Source: Akebia trifoliata (taxonomy: Eukaryota; Streptophyta; Magnoliopsida; Ranunculales; Lardizabalaceae). From it: a DNA stretch of 64,000 nt. The stretch is taken from the NCBI GenBank assembly GCA_017979445.1, contig CM030706.1:26142281-26206280 (forward strand), read 5' to 3'. Positions 34,589 to 46,735 of the stretch are shown here, piece after piece (position 1 is the stretch's first letter; every line of letters starts with the position of its first letter). The position numbers and the translations under genes were made by a program. The notes below the pieces were generated by a model. That model was not told the origin of the DNA. It ran no database searches and saw only the letters and a list, made by a program, of their open reading frames with translations.

Positions 34589-35340
34589 GAAGGTTGGGAC
34601 AATAATGTTCAAACATTTTTACAAAATATTCTAGTGAGAATTAAATCTGGGAAACTCTTAATAAAACGTAGATCTCATCGAGTAGATTAATTTAGAACTG
34701 GAGTTCACTCAATTTTGTTATCGGAAGCCTTAGATATCATCGATGCAAGTTCAATCTGTAAATCTGGAATTGTTGCTGAATGAAAGTTGGGATAGTAATG
34801 TTAAAACGTTTTTATAGAATATTTTAATGAGAATTAAGTCTGGGAACCTCTAAATAAAACGTAGATCTCATCGAGTAGATTAATTTAGAACCTGAGTTCA
34901 TTCAATTTCATTATCAAAAGCCTTAGATATCATCAATGCAATTTCATTCTGTAAATCTGGAATTGTTGCTGAATGAAGGTTGGGACAGTAATGTTAAAAC
35001 GTTTTTACAGAATATTCTAGTGAGAATTAAGTCTGGGAACCTATTAATAAAACATAGATCTCATTGAATAGATTAATTTAAAACCTGAGTTCACTCAATT
35101 TCATTATCGGAAGCCTTAGATATCATCGATGCAAGTTCAATCTGTAAATCTGGAATTATTTCTGAATGAAGGTTGGGACAGCAATGTTAAAACGTTTTTA
35201 CAGAATATTCTAGTGAAAACTAAGTCTAGACACCTTTAGTAAAATGTAGATCTCATCGAGTAGATTAATTTAGAACTTGAGTTCACTCGATTTCGTTATC
35301 GGGAGCCTTAGATATCATCGATGCAAGTTCGGATTGTATT
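34589..35340 (+). repeat. 193-bp tandem repeat, nearly four copies, in Ogre-B leader
   Basis: Units start GAAGGTTGGGACA.TAATGTT at 34589, 34782, 34975 and 35168, exactly 193 bp apart. The last is partial. Other words repeated in each unit are TAGATCTCATCGAGTAGATT and GCCTTAGATATCATCGATGC. Copies are highly similar, so amplification is recent. The 88-codon frame at 35277 is chance. Confidence 0.95.
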
Positions 35341-35689
35341 TTCCTAATTCACAGAAAATCCGAATTTATCTAATGTTAGCACAATTAATGTTCCTAAAAA
35401 TGAGCTCATCTCAATCATTGTCATTCTATCATCAATGTAACATCTATTGGAATCTCGATTTATCTCAATTGGAATCTCGATTCATCTCAAAAGTGATCAT
35501 TGATTGGACCGTAAAAATTATGCCTATTGCAATGTTTGTTTGATTATGCCATGCTCATTAATTGATTTGCCATGATCTTAATAGATATTTCTTGATGTGC
35601 ATGCTTGAATCTTAATCTTGATGTGATGAATTATGTGGATAATATTCATATGATATTCATGTTGTGATGGTTTAATTGGACCCATGGGC

Positions 35690-36720
35690 CCATTTGTTTG
35701 AAAAAGGCCCCGGGCACACCCCACCCTGTTTTGCACACACCACAAGCACGTCCCATATAGCCAACGTGGCACTAGTGCGTGGCCCGGTCTCTTCGAAGAT
35801 GCAACGTCATTCATGAAAATCACAACTCCAGTCACGTACCTTAAGGTATATCAAACTGGGGGCATTAATACTGTCTGATCAGGTGATTCTGAGAGATATA
35901 TTGATGCACCCAGGGTGGAGCGACCTGAGCCTTTGACCTATTGTAAGCCACACAGTTACATGTCCCGATTGCCAACGTAGTACTAGTACGTGGTCGGTCT
36001 CCTCGTGGGATGCCAAACCATTAATGAAAGCTACAACTCTTGACTCGTACCCGTAGGTATAAAAGATAATCTAAGTATATCAATTGTATTTCTTGGTCAA
36101 AACCAGTGCCTAAGCAAGATCTTGCCCCGCTATACCCTACTGTACGAGGGGGATATACTACGTCCACTCTAGACGAGAGGTATTTAAATGGACCATTGCT
36201 CAGCATTGTGCGCCACCTCTCAACCGGAGATCAAACTGGCTGTTTTTGGCTTCAGAGAAGTGAGTTGAGGTTTTAGATTATCACCTATACGGTATATCAA
36301 ACCAAGTCACCACGTATCGAAAGGTATATAGGTGTGCTTGGGCAAGGGTGGCCAGATAAAAATGCAATGCACGTAGTAAGCTTTGAGTCTAGAAACCTTC
36401 CCCGTAAGTCACGACTCGAACTTATCGTGGGTGTCCCCGAGTTGTTTATTGAATTGAACCTTTTGATTGATGAATGTATGTGAATGATGTGAATGATTAG
36501 ATCAGAGTGTATGATTGTCCCCAAGGATCAAAAATGTTGTTTTTGAAAATTAAAATGGGTGCACCAACCCAGTAAAAAATCCATTTTAAACTTGACCCAG
36601 TCCATCTCGATCCAACAATCATTATGGGCCGAGCCATTTGAATCAAAATGAAATTCAAACTTTTTTCTGATTCGGATTTTAAACCCATTTTAAAAGAAGA
36701 AAAATATTTTCCAGAAGAGA
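35690..36720 (+). repeat. Ogre-family 5' leader block, copy 3 (Ogre-B)
   Basis: Third copy of the block described at 515-1782, with the same landmarks, ending with the GATCCAACAATCATTATGGGCC equivalent at about 36610-36632 and continuing past it, which shows the uninterrupted arrangement. Confidence 0.85.
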
Positions 36721-37371
36721 AATGCTTTTCAAAAATAAAATATTTTCCGGAAGAATAAGATTTTTCAAAAGGAAATGTTTTCCCAAAAAATTTTCTAAAA
36801 GAAAATATTTTCTGAAAAAAAGAAAAGGAAGAAAAATATTTTTCTGAAAAAAATGGTTTACAAAAAATCTATTTTTGCATGAAAAATTATTGAAATATGT
36901 TTGGGGAAGTTGTTATTCAATGAAAACATTATTTGTCAATATTTTTCAAGAGTGCAATAAAATTATTTTTCTGAATAATCATTACATTAATGAATTGTTT
37001 AATGGATTGGTGCACAAAATTCAATAAAATCTCAGGGTTCATTTAAAATGTTATCAAGGGGTTGACACTGAAATTGGTTTAACTCACCTTCAAATAGGTT
37101 TAAGGGTTATCGTTGTATCTAAGCTCAATCGTCTATCGTCTATCGTCTATCTAGGGTTGTAAATCCGGTCAGTTAGAGTAAACGTCAATATAAAGTCAAC
37201 AGTCAGAAATGACCTCAAAAATTTTCAACATCGTCCAATTGTTCTTTGAAGATCATAGTGCTTCAATCCTAGCGGTTGTAAGCAATATCTCAGTCCTCAG
37301 TCCTAATCAAACTCGTGTGGGTACTTGTCTTGAGTTTTCATGAGTCATTTGGGTTAGCTCGTGAAAGCGCC
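36721..37371 (+). other. Ogre-B leader tail, ORF1 absent
   Basis: 36720-36900 is an A-rich tract with repeated GAAAATATTTTC-type words. 36970-37060 matches 2885-2965 just after ORF1 of Ogre-1. A short ATCGTCT-type repeat of about 3.5 units is at 37127-37151. No coding sequence. Confidence 0.6.
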
Positions 37372-39071
37372 CTCGATCCGCTGGGTGCGCGAATCCGCTT
37401 TTGACCATTGAGGTTTGGGAGTCGCCACCTAGTTATTATGGTCTAGGAACCAAACTAACTCTAAAACGGATAATGAACTAATCTACTATAGAAAATCTGA
37501 ATCCGGGGATCATGTTACGGGGTTGGAAGGTGTTAGGCACCAACCCCGCCCGGCCATTGTCGGTCTCTACTTATCCCAAATAAATCTACATCGCTAATGA
37601 CAAACCTAGATTAAAAAATAATGAAAAATCTTACCTTCGATCTGCAAAAGTGATATTCCCTCAGATCTGGTGAAAACGGTTCCTTGTACCGTATTCCTCA
37701 CTTCGTTCTATCTCCGGATCTGATTTCTGATCTCCGAGGTAAGGTATCTCCTTCTTGGATCTGGGTGCTTCGAATTTGCTGTGGATTTTTGGGATGTTTT
37801 TGATTGTTTTTTAGGCTAAAATCGGAGTAGGAGTGTTAGGGAAGGAGTTGGGACTCCAAAATTAGGGTTTTGGGGAGGTTGTGAAGGCTTCTTCACCTAC
37901 TTTTTCTAGGATTTTTTCTTTGATACGAAAATAGGGTGTGGAGGCTCCTATTTATAAAGTTTTTAGAAGTATTAGGGTTTGATTAGGATTTCTTTTTGGG
38001 TTTCAATTAGGGTTTTGACTTAGTCTTTAGGGTTTTAGGGTTTTGACTTTAGTCTTATGAGATTGACTTGATTAGTTTAGATTAGGGTTTTGATTTAGGG
38101 TTTTGACCTTAGTCTTATGAGATTGACATGATTAGTTTAGATTAGGGTTTTGATTTAGGGTTTTGACCTTAGTCTTATGAGATTGACTTTAATACTTGAC
38201 TCTAGTCTTACTTAATTGACTTTAATTTTGACTTTAACCTTATTTGATTGACTTTAATATCTTGACCTTAGTCTTGCTTGATTAACTTTAAATTTTTGGA
38301 GAACCCCCCTCTATTATATCTTTGATTCTTTGGACCCCCAAATGGAGGGGTCCTTAAAGAAATATCTTACGAACTATCAACAATTTTTCTTGAAAGCCTG
38401 ATTGATCAATTTTTTGATTTAAGTTTTATAATTAATTTTATTAATGTTTCACTTTACATTATTTAATGATTTATTTATTAATTTCAAAATTTTTAATTAT
38501 TAAAATTGTGAAATTACCGTTTTACCCTCGGAGAGGATTTTTTACGTTTTAAGTCATTTTTCAATGTTCCGGGATGTTTCGGAATCAGTTTCTCGTAAGG
38601 AATTCAATGAAAAAGTTGATTTTTATCATTTATGAAATTTTTTGTGTGAACTGATCGTGAATTTTATGAGGGGTATTTTCGTAATTTTGTCAAATTTTGT
38701 GAAAATTGGTGAAATGATTTATTTGATTTCGATTTGTTGTTTTATGTGTTTTAATGGTTTTTCCTAAGCGTAATGTAGGCTCTAGGGTTGTTTTGATGTT
38801 AGGGGTATTTTGGAAATTTGGTCATTTTTAGTGATTTTTATCGTGAAGCTTCTTTTTGGTTTGCAAGATGATGATTTCTATGTTTCTGGGGTCGTATTTA
38901 CCTAGCGTAGTGTGGTTTCTAAGTTTTGTCAGTTCGAGATACCTCATCCGGATATCTGAAACATATCTAGTAACAAAATGAGGCATTGGAATAAACATCC
39001 ATCATTGGGAACCTTTGCGATCGGGTTGACGAGTTGATTAATTCGGAGAGTGCAAAAATGGGGTGTCTACA
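37372..39071 (-). repeat. Ogre-C 3' LTR
   Basis: 1700 bp. The reverse complement starts TGTAGACACCCCATTTTTGC at 39071 and ends GAGGGCGCTTTCA at 37372, both ends intact. It contains direct near-identical 61-bp units at about 38040-38190 (GATTAGTTTAGATTAGGG, TTAGTCTTATGAGATTGAC). Confidence 0.95.
37948..37959 (-). promoter_or_regulatory. Putative TATA box, Ogre-C LTR
   Basis: CTTTATAAATAG on the minus strand at the position of the other Ogre TATA motifs. Confidence 0.55.
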
Positions 39072-39310
39072 GATGCCCCTCTTTGGCAGAGGGTTGAAGC
39101 AAACTTGATAGCAAATCTAATTCGGTAGATAGTGCGATATCCGAATGCCAAAGCTAGTGACAGTTCATTTTGCAGCCTGATTTAGCAATTCGTCTGGGCG
39201 TTCGAATCTTTGAGCGTAAACTCTCCCCAAACTAAAAGGTTGTCAGGTCCTTGAGCGCGAGCTCTCACTGGCAACGTAAGATCCTTGAATTTAAAAAAAA
39301 ATTCTCCTTG
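39072..39310 (-). repeat. Polypurine tract and conserved 3' UTR start, Ogre-C
   Basis: AAAGAGGGGCATC on the minus strand (39084-39072) abuts the LTR. The 240-bp block is the counterpart of 21491-21730 in Ogre-D: TTGAAGCAAACTTGATAGCA, GTGCGATATCCGAATGCCAA and CAGCCTGATTTAGCAATTCG are shared. Confidence 0.9.
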
Positions 39311-39329
39311 ACTGATGTAACAACTGTGC

Positions 39330-39455
39330 AAGTGTGTAGACTAAAAAATCTGAGGTAAATTTGAGTAAAATCTAAGCGCAAAGTGAATATAATTAGACAT
39401 AAACTAAGCATAGACTGAGCATAATTGAGCATAAATTGATCATAATTCCGAGTAA
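39330..39455 (-). other. Proto-repeat zone at array edge
   Basis: Short degenerate words related to part of the 33-bp unit: ATAAACTAAGCATAGACTGA, GCATAATTGAGCATAAATTG, ATCATAATTCCGAGTAAACC. They resemble the ACTGAGCAAAATCC half of the unit at irregular 11-15 bp spacing and lead directly into the first recognisable unit. Confidence 0.55.
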
Positions 39456-42400
39456 ACCCTCGTCGGTAACTGAGCAAAATCCAAGATAACCCCTTGGTGG
39501 CAACTGAGAAAAATCAAAGATAACCCTTGGCGGAAACATAGCAAAATCCAAGATAACCCTTAGCGGCAACAGAGAAAAATCCAAGATAACCCATGGCGGC
39601 AATAGAGCAAAATCCAAGATAACCCTTGGCGGAACCTAGCAACTGAGCAAAATCCAAGATAACCCTTGGCGGCAACTGAGCAAAATCCAAGATAACCCTT
39701 AGCGACAACTGAACAAAATCCAAGATAACCCTTGGCGAAAACAAAGCAAAATCCAAGATAACCCTTGGCGGCAACTGAGCAAAATCCAAGATAACCCTTG
39801 GCGGCAACAGAGCAAAATCCAAGATAACTCAAGGCGGCAACTGAGAAAAATCCAAGATAACCCTTGGCGGAAACTAAGCAAAATCCAAGATAACCCTTGG
39901 CGGCAACTGAGCAAAATCCAAGTTAACCCTTGGCGGCAACTGAGTAAAATCCAAGATAACCCTTGGCGGCAATTGAACAAAATCCAAGATAACCCTTGGC
40001 GGCAACTGAGCAAAATCCAAGATAACCCCTGGCGGCAACTGAGCAAAATCAAATATAACCCTTCGCGGCAACTGAGCAAAATCCAAGATAACCCTCGGCG
40101 GCAACTGAGCAAAATCCAAGATATCCCTTCGCGGAAACTGAGCAAAATCAAAGATAACCCTTGGCAGCAACTGAGCAAAATCGCGGCAACTGAGCAAAAT
40201 CCAAGATGACCCTTGGCGGCAACTGAGAAAAATCCAAGATAACCCTTGGCGGTAACTAAGCAAAATCCAAGATAACCCTTGGCGACAACTGAGCAAAATC
40301 CAAGATAACCCCTGGCGACAACTGACCAAAATCCAAGATAACCCTTGGCGAAAACTGAGCAATATCCAAGATAACCCTTGGCGGCAACTGAGCAAAATCC
40401 AAGTTAACCCTTGGTTGCAACTGAGTAAAATCCAAGATAACCCTTGGCGGCAACTGAGCTAAATCCAAGATAACCTTTGGCGAAAACTAAGCAAAATCCC
40501 AAATAACCCTTGGCGGCAACTGAGCAAAATCCAAAATAACCCTTGGCAGAAACTGAGCAAAATCTAAGATAACCCTTGGCGGCAACTGAGCAAAATCGAA
40601 CATAACCCTTGCCGAAAACTTAGCAAAATCAATGATAACCCTTGTCGAAAAAATCCAAGATAACCCATGGCGGCAACTGAGTAAAATCCAAGATAACCCT
40701 TGGCGGCAACTGAGCAAAATCCAACATAACCCTTGGCGGAAACTGAGCAAAATCCAAGATAACCCTTGGCGGCAACTGAGCAAAATCCAACATAACCCTT
40801 GCCGAAAACTGAGCAAAATCAATGATAACCCTTGGCGGCAAAATCCAAGATAACCCTTGGCGGCAACTGAGCAAAATCCAACATAACCCTTGGCGGAAAC
40901 TGAGCAAAATCCAAGATAACCCTTGGCGGCAACTGAGTAAAATCCAAGATAACCCTTGGCGGCAACTGAGCAAAATCCAACATAACCCTTGGCGGAAACC
41001 GAGCAAAATCCAAGATAACCCTTGGCGGAAACTGAGCAAAATCCAAGATAACCCTTGGCGGCAACTGAGCAAAATCCAACATAACCCTTGTCGAAAACTG
41101 AGCAAAATCAATGATAACCCTTGGCGGCAAAATCCAAGATAACCCTTGGCGGCAACTGAGCAAAATCTAAGATAACCCTTGGCGGCAACTGAGTAAAATC
41201 CAAAATAACCTTTGGACGAAACTGGGCAAAATCAAGATAACCCTTGGCGGAACTGGAGAAAATCCAAGTTAACCCTTGGCGGCAAAATCCAAGATAACCC
41301 TTGGCGGCAACTGAGCAAAATCCAACATAACCCTTGGCGGAAACTGAGCAAAATCCAAGATAACCCTTGGCGGGAACTGAGCAAAATCCAAGATAACCCT
41401 TGGCCGAAACTGAGTAAAATCCAAGATAACCCTTGGCGGCAACTGAGCAAAATCCAAGATAACCCTTGGCATCAACTGAGCAAAATCCAAGATAACCCTT
41501 GGCGGAAACTGAGCAAAATCAAAGATAACCCATGGCGGCGACTGAGCAAAATCAAAGTTAACCCATGGCGGAAACTGAGCAAAATCCAAGATAACCCTTG
41601 GCGGCAATTGAGAAAATCCAAGATAACCCTCGGCGGCAACTGAGGAAAATCAAAGATAACCCTTGCCAAAAACTGAGCAAAATCAATGATAACCCTTGGC
41701 GGCAAAATCCAAGATAACCTTTGGCTGCAACTGAGCAAAATCAAAGATAACCCTTGGCGGCAACTGAGAAAAATCCAAAATAACCTTGGCGAAAACTGGG
41801 CAAAATCAAGATGACCCTTGGCGGAAACTGACAAAATCAAAGTTAACCCTTGGCGGCAACTGGGCAAAATCCAAGATAACCCTTTGCGGAAATTGAGCAA
41901 AATCAAAGATAATCCTTGGCGGCAAGTAAGCAAAATCGAAGTTAACCCTTGGTCGAAACTGAGTGAAATCCAAGATAAACCTTGGCGGCAACTGAGCAAA
42001 ATCCAAGATAACCCTTGGCATCAACTGAGGAAAATCCAAGATAACCCTTGGCGGAAACTGAGCAAAATCCAAGATAACCCTTGGCGGCAACTGAGCAAAA
42101 TCAAAGTTAACCCTTGGCGAAAACTGAGCAAAATCCAAGATAACCCTTGGCGGCAATTGAGAAAATCCAAGATAACCCTTGGCGGCAACTGAGCAAAATC
42201 AAAGATAACCCTTGGCGGCAACTGAGCAAAATCCAAGATAACCCTTGGCGGCAACTGAGCAAAATCCAAGATAACCCTTGGCGGCAACTGAGAAAAATCC
42301 AAGATAACCCTTGGTGGCAAATGAGCAAAATCCAAGATAACCCTTGGTGGCAACTGAGCAAAATCCAAGATAACCCTTGGCGGCAACTGAGTAAAATCCA

Positions 42401-45400
42401 AAATAACCATTGGCGGAAACTGAAGCAAAATCGAAGATAACCCTTGGCGGAACTGAGTAAAATCAAAGATAACCCTAGCCGACAACGTGAAAAATCCAAG
42501 ATAACCCTTTGCAAGCAACTGAGAAAAATCTAAGATAACCCTTGGTGGCAACTGAGCAAAATCCAGGATAACCGTTGTCGAAAACTGAGCAAAATCCAAG
42601 ATAACCCTTGGCGGCAACTAAGCAAAATCCAAGATAACCCTTGGCGGAAACTGAGCAAAATCATAGATAACCCTTGGCGGCAATTGAGCAAAATCCAAGA
42701 TAACCCTTGGCGGACACTAAGCAAAATCCAAGATAACCCTTGGCGGCAATTGAGCAAAATCGAAGATAACCCTTGGCGGAACCTGAGCAATATGCAAGAT
42801 AACCCTTGGCGACAACTGAGCAAAATCAAAGTTAACCATTGGCGGCAACTGAGCAAAATCCAAGATAACCCTTGGCGGCAACTAAGCAAAATCCAAGATA
42901 ACCCTTAGCGGAAACTGAGTAAAATTCAAGATAACCCTAGGCGGAAACCGAGCAAAATCCAAGATAACCCTTGGCAGAAACTTAGCAAAATCCAAGATAA
43001 CCCTTGGCGGCAACTGAGCAAAATCCAACATAACCTTTGCCGAAAACTGAGCAAAATCAATGATAACCCTTGGCGGCAAAATCCAAGATAACCCTTGGCG
43101 GCAAATGAGAAAAATCCAAAATAACCTTTGGACGAAACTGGGCAAAATCAAAGATGACCCTTGGCGGAAGCTGGACAAAATCAAAGTTAACCCTTGGCGG
43201 CAAATGGGCAAAATCCAAGATAACCCTTTGCGGAAATTGAGCAAAATCCAAGATAATCCTTGGCGGCAACTAAGCAAAATCGAATATAACCCTTGGCCGA
43301 AACTGAGTGAAATCCAAGATAACCCTTGGCGGCAACTGAGCAAAATCCAAGATAACCTTTGGCATCAACTGAGCAAAATCCAAGATAACCCTTGGTGGAA
43401 ACTGAGCAAAATCCAAGATAACCCTTGGCGGCAACTTAGCAAAATCAAAGTTAACCCTTGGCGAAAACTGGGCAAAATCCAAGATAACCCTTGGTGGCAA
43501 TTGAGAAAATCTAAGATAACCCTCGGCGGCAACTGAGCAAAATCAAAGATAACCCTTGCCGAAAACTGAGCAAAATCAATGATAACCCTTGGGGCAAAAT
43601 CCTAGATAACCCTTGGCGAAATTGAGCAAAATCCAAGATAACCCTTGGCGACAACTGAGCAAAATCCAAGATAACCCTTGCCGAAAACTGAGCAAAATCA
43701 ATGATAACCCTTGGCGGCAAAACCCAAGATAACCTTTGGCGGCAACTGAGCAAAATCCAAGATAACCCTTGGCGGCAACTGAGAAAAATCCAAAATAATC
43801 TTTGGACGAAACTGGGCAAAATCAAAGATGACCCTTGGCGGAAACTGAGCAAAATCCAAGATAACCGTTTGCGGAAATTTAGCAAAATCCAAGATAATCC
43901 TTGGTGGCAACTAAGCAAAATCGAAGATAACCCTTGGCCGAAACTGTGTGAAATCCAAGATAACCCTTGGCGGCAATTGAGCAAAATCCAGGATAACCCT
44001 TGGCATCAACTGAGCAAAATCCAAGATAACCCTTTGCGGAAATTGAGCAAAATCCAAGATAATCCTTGGCGGCAATTAAGCAAAATCGAAGATAACCCTT
44101 GGCCAAAACTAAGTGAAATCCAAGATAACCCTTGGCGGCAACTGAGCAAAATCCAAGATAACCCCTTGGCATCAACTGAGAAAAATCCAAGATAACCCTT
44201 GGCGAAAACTGAGCAAAATCCAAGATAACCCTTGGCGGCAACTGAGCAAAAACAAATTAACCCTTGGCGAAACTGAGCAAAATCCAAGATAACCCTTGGC
44301 GGCAATTGAGAAAATCCAAGATAACCCTTGGCGGCAACTGAGCAAAATCAAGATAACCCTTGGCGGCAACTGAGCAAAATCCAAGATAACCCTTGGCGGC
44401 AACTGAGCAAAATCCAAGATAACAATTGGCGGCAACAGAGAAAAATCCAAGATAACCCTTGGGCAACTGAGCAAAATCCAAGATAACCCTTGGCGGCAAC
44501 TGAGTAAAATCCAAAATAACCCTTGGCAGAACGAAAGCAAAATCAAAGATAACCCTTGGCGAAAACTGAGTAAAATCCAAGATAACCCTAGGCGGCAACG
44601 TAAAAAAAATCCAAGATAACCCTTTGCGGCAACTGAGAAAATCTAAGATAACCCTTGTGGCAACTGAGCAAAATCCAGGATAACCGTTGTCGAAAACTAA
44701 GCAAAATCCAAGATAACCCTTGGCGAAACTAAGCAAAATCCAAGATAACCCTTGGCGGAAACTGAAGCAAAATCATAGATAACCCTTGGCGGCAACTGAG
44801 CAAAATCCAAGATAACCCTTGGCGGACACTAAGCAAAATCCAAGATAACCTTGGCGGCAATTGAGCAAAATCGAAGATAACCCTTGGCGGAACCTGAGCA
44901 ATATGCAAGTTAACCCTTGGCGACAACTGAGCAAAATCAAAGTTAACCATTAGCGGCAACTGAGCAAAATCCAAGATAACCCTTGGCGGCAACTAAGCAA
45001 AATCCAAGATAACCCTTGGCGACAACTAATCAATTTCCAAGATAACCCTTGGCGAGAATTGAGTAAAATCCAAGATAACCCTAGGCAGAAACTGAGCACA
45101 GTCCAAGATAACCCCTTGGCGGAAACTGAGCAAAATCAAAGATAACCCTTGGTGGCAACTGCACGAAATCCAAGATAACTCTTGGCGGCAACTGAGCAAA
45201 ATCCAAGATTACCCTTGGCGACAACTAATCAATTTCCAAGATAACCCTTGGCGAGAATTGAGTAAAATCCAAGATAACCCTAGGCAGAAACTGAGCACAG
45301 TCCAAGATAACCCCTTGGCGGAAACTGAGCAAAATCAAAGATAACCCTTGGCGGCAAAATCCAAGATTACCCTTGGTGGCAACTGAGCAAAATCAAAGGT

Positions 45401-46735
45401 AACCCTTGGCGGAAACTGAGCAAAATCATTGATAACCCTTGGCGGCAACTGAGCAAAATCAAAGATAACCCTTGGCGGACACTAAGAAAATCCAAGATAA
45501 CCCTTGGCGGCAATTGAGCAAAATCAAATATAACCCTTGGCGGAACCTAAGCAATATCGAAGATAACCCTTGGCGACAACTTAGCAAAATAAAAGTTAAC
45601 CATTGGCGGCAACTGAGTAAAATCTAAGATAACCCTTGGCGGCAACTGAGCAAAATCCAAGATAACCCTTTGCGGAAACTGAGCGAAATCCAAGGTAACC
45701 CTTAACGGCAAAATCAAAGATAGCCCTTGGCGACAATTGCGCAAAATCCAAGATAACTCTTGGCGGCAACGGAGCAAAATCAAAGATAACCCTTGGCGGC
45801 AACTGAGCAAAATCCAAGATAACCCTTGACGGCAAAATCAAAGATAGCCCTTGGCGACAATTGCGCAAAATCCAAGATAACTCTTGGCGGCAACTGAGCA
45901 AAATCAAAGATAACCCTTGGCGGAAACTGAGCGAAATCCAAGATAACCCTTGGCGGAAACAAAGCAAAATCTTATATAACCCTTGGCGGCAACTTAGCAA
46001 AATCGATGATAACCCTTGGAGTCAAAATCCAAGATAACCCTTGGCCGAAACTTAGCAAAATCCAAGATAACCCTTGGCAGAAACAAAGCAAAATCCTAGA
46101 TAACCCTTGGCGGCAACTTAGCAAAATCGATGATAACACTTGGAGGCAAAATCCAAGATAACCCTTGGCAGAAACTGAGCAAAATCCAAGATAACCCTTG
46201 GCGGAAACATAGCAAAATCCAAGATAACCCTTGCCGAAGCCGAGCAAAATCAAAGATAACCCTTGGCGGCAACTGAGCAAAATCCAAGATAACCCTTGGC
46301 GGACACTGAGCAAAATCCAAGATAACCCTTGGTGACAACTGAACAAAATCTAAGATAACCCTGGGCGGAAATTGAGCAAAATCCAAGATAACCCTTGGCG
46401 GTAACTGAGCAAAATCCAAGATAACCCTTGGCGGCAACTGAGTAAAATCCAAGATAACCCTTGGCGACAACTGAGCAATTTCCAAGATTACCCTTGGAGA
46501 CAACTGAGACAAATCCAAGATAACCCTTGACGGCAACTGTGCAAAATCCAAGATAACCCTTTGCCGCAACTACGCAAAATCCAAGATAACCCTTGGCGGC
46601 AACTAAGCAAAATCCAAGGTAACCCTTAACGGCAAAATCAAAGATAGCCCTTGGCGACAATTGCGCAAAATGCAAGATAACTCTTGGCGGCAACTGAGCA
46701 AAATCAAAGATAACCCTTGGCGGCAACTGAGCAAA

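Larger units (their letters stand above)
32638..37371 (+). mobile_element. Ogre-B: 5' LTR, PBS and leader, cut by Ogre-C
   Basis: Complete 5' LTR, intact PBS and 3 kb of leader, then an abrupt switch at 37372 to a minus-strand LTR. The five bases at its left are GGGCC (32633-32637), the likely target duplication. It lacks ORF1 where Ogre-1 has it: sequence goes from the leader tail near 36880 to the post-ORF1 text near 36970 with only about 90 bp between. Confidence 0.88.

Noticed and set aside
34589..35340. 193-bp repeats as a centromeric satellite
   Set aside because: Fewer than four copies, confined to one Ogre leader; the unit length alone is not evidence.
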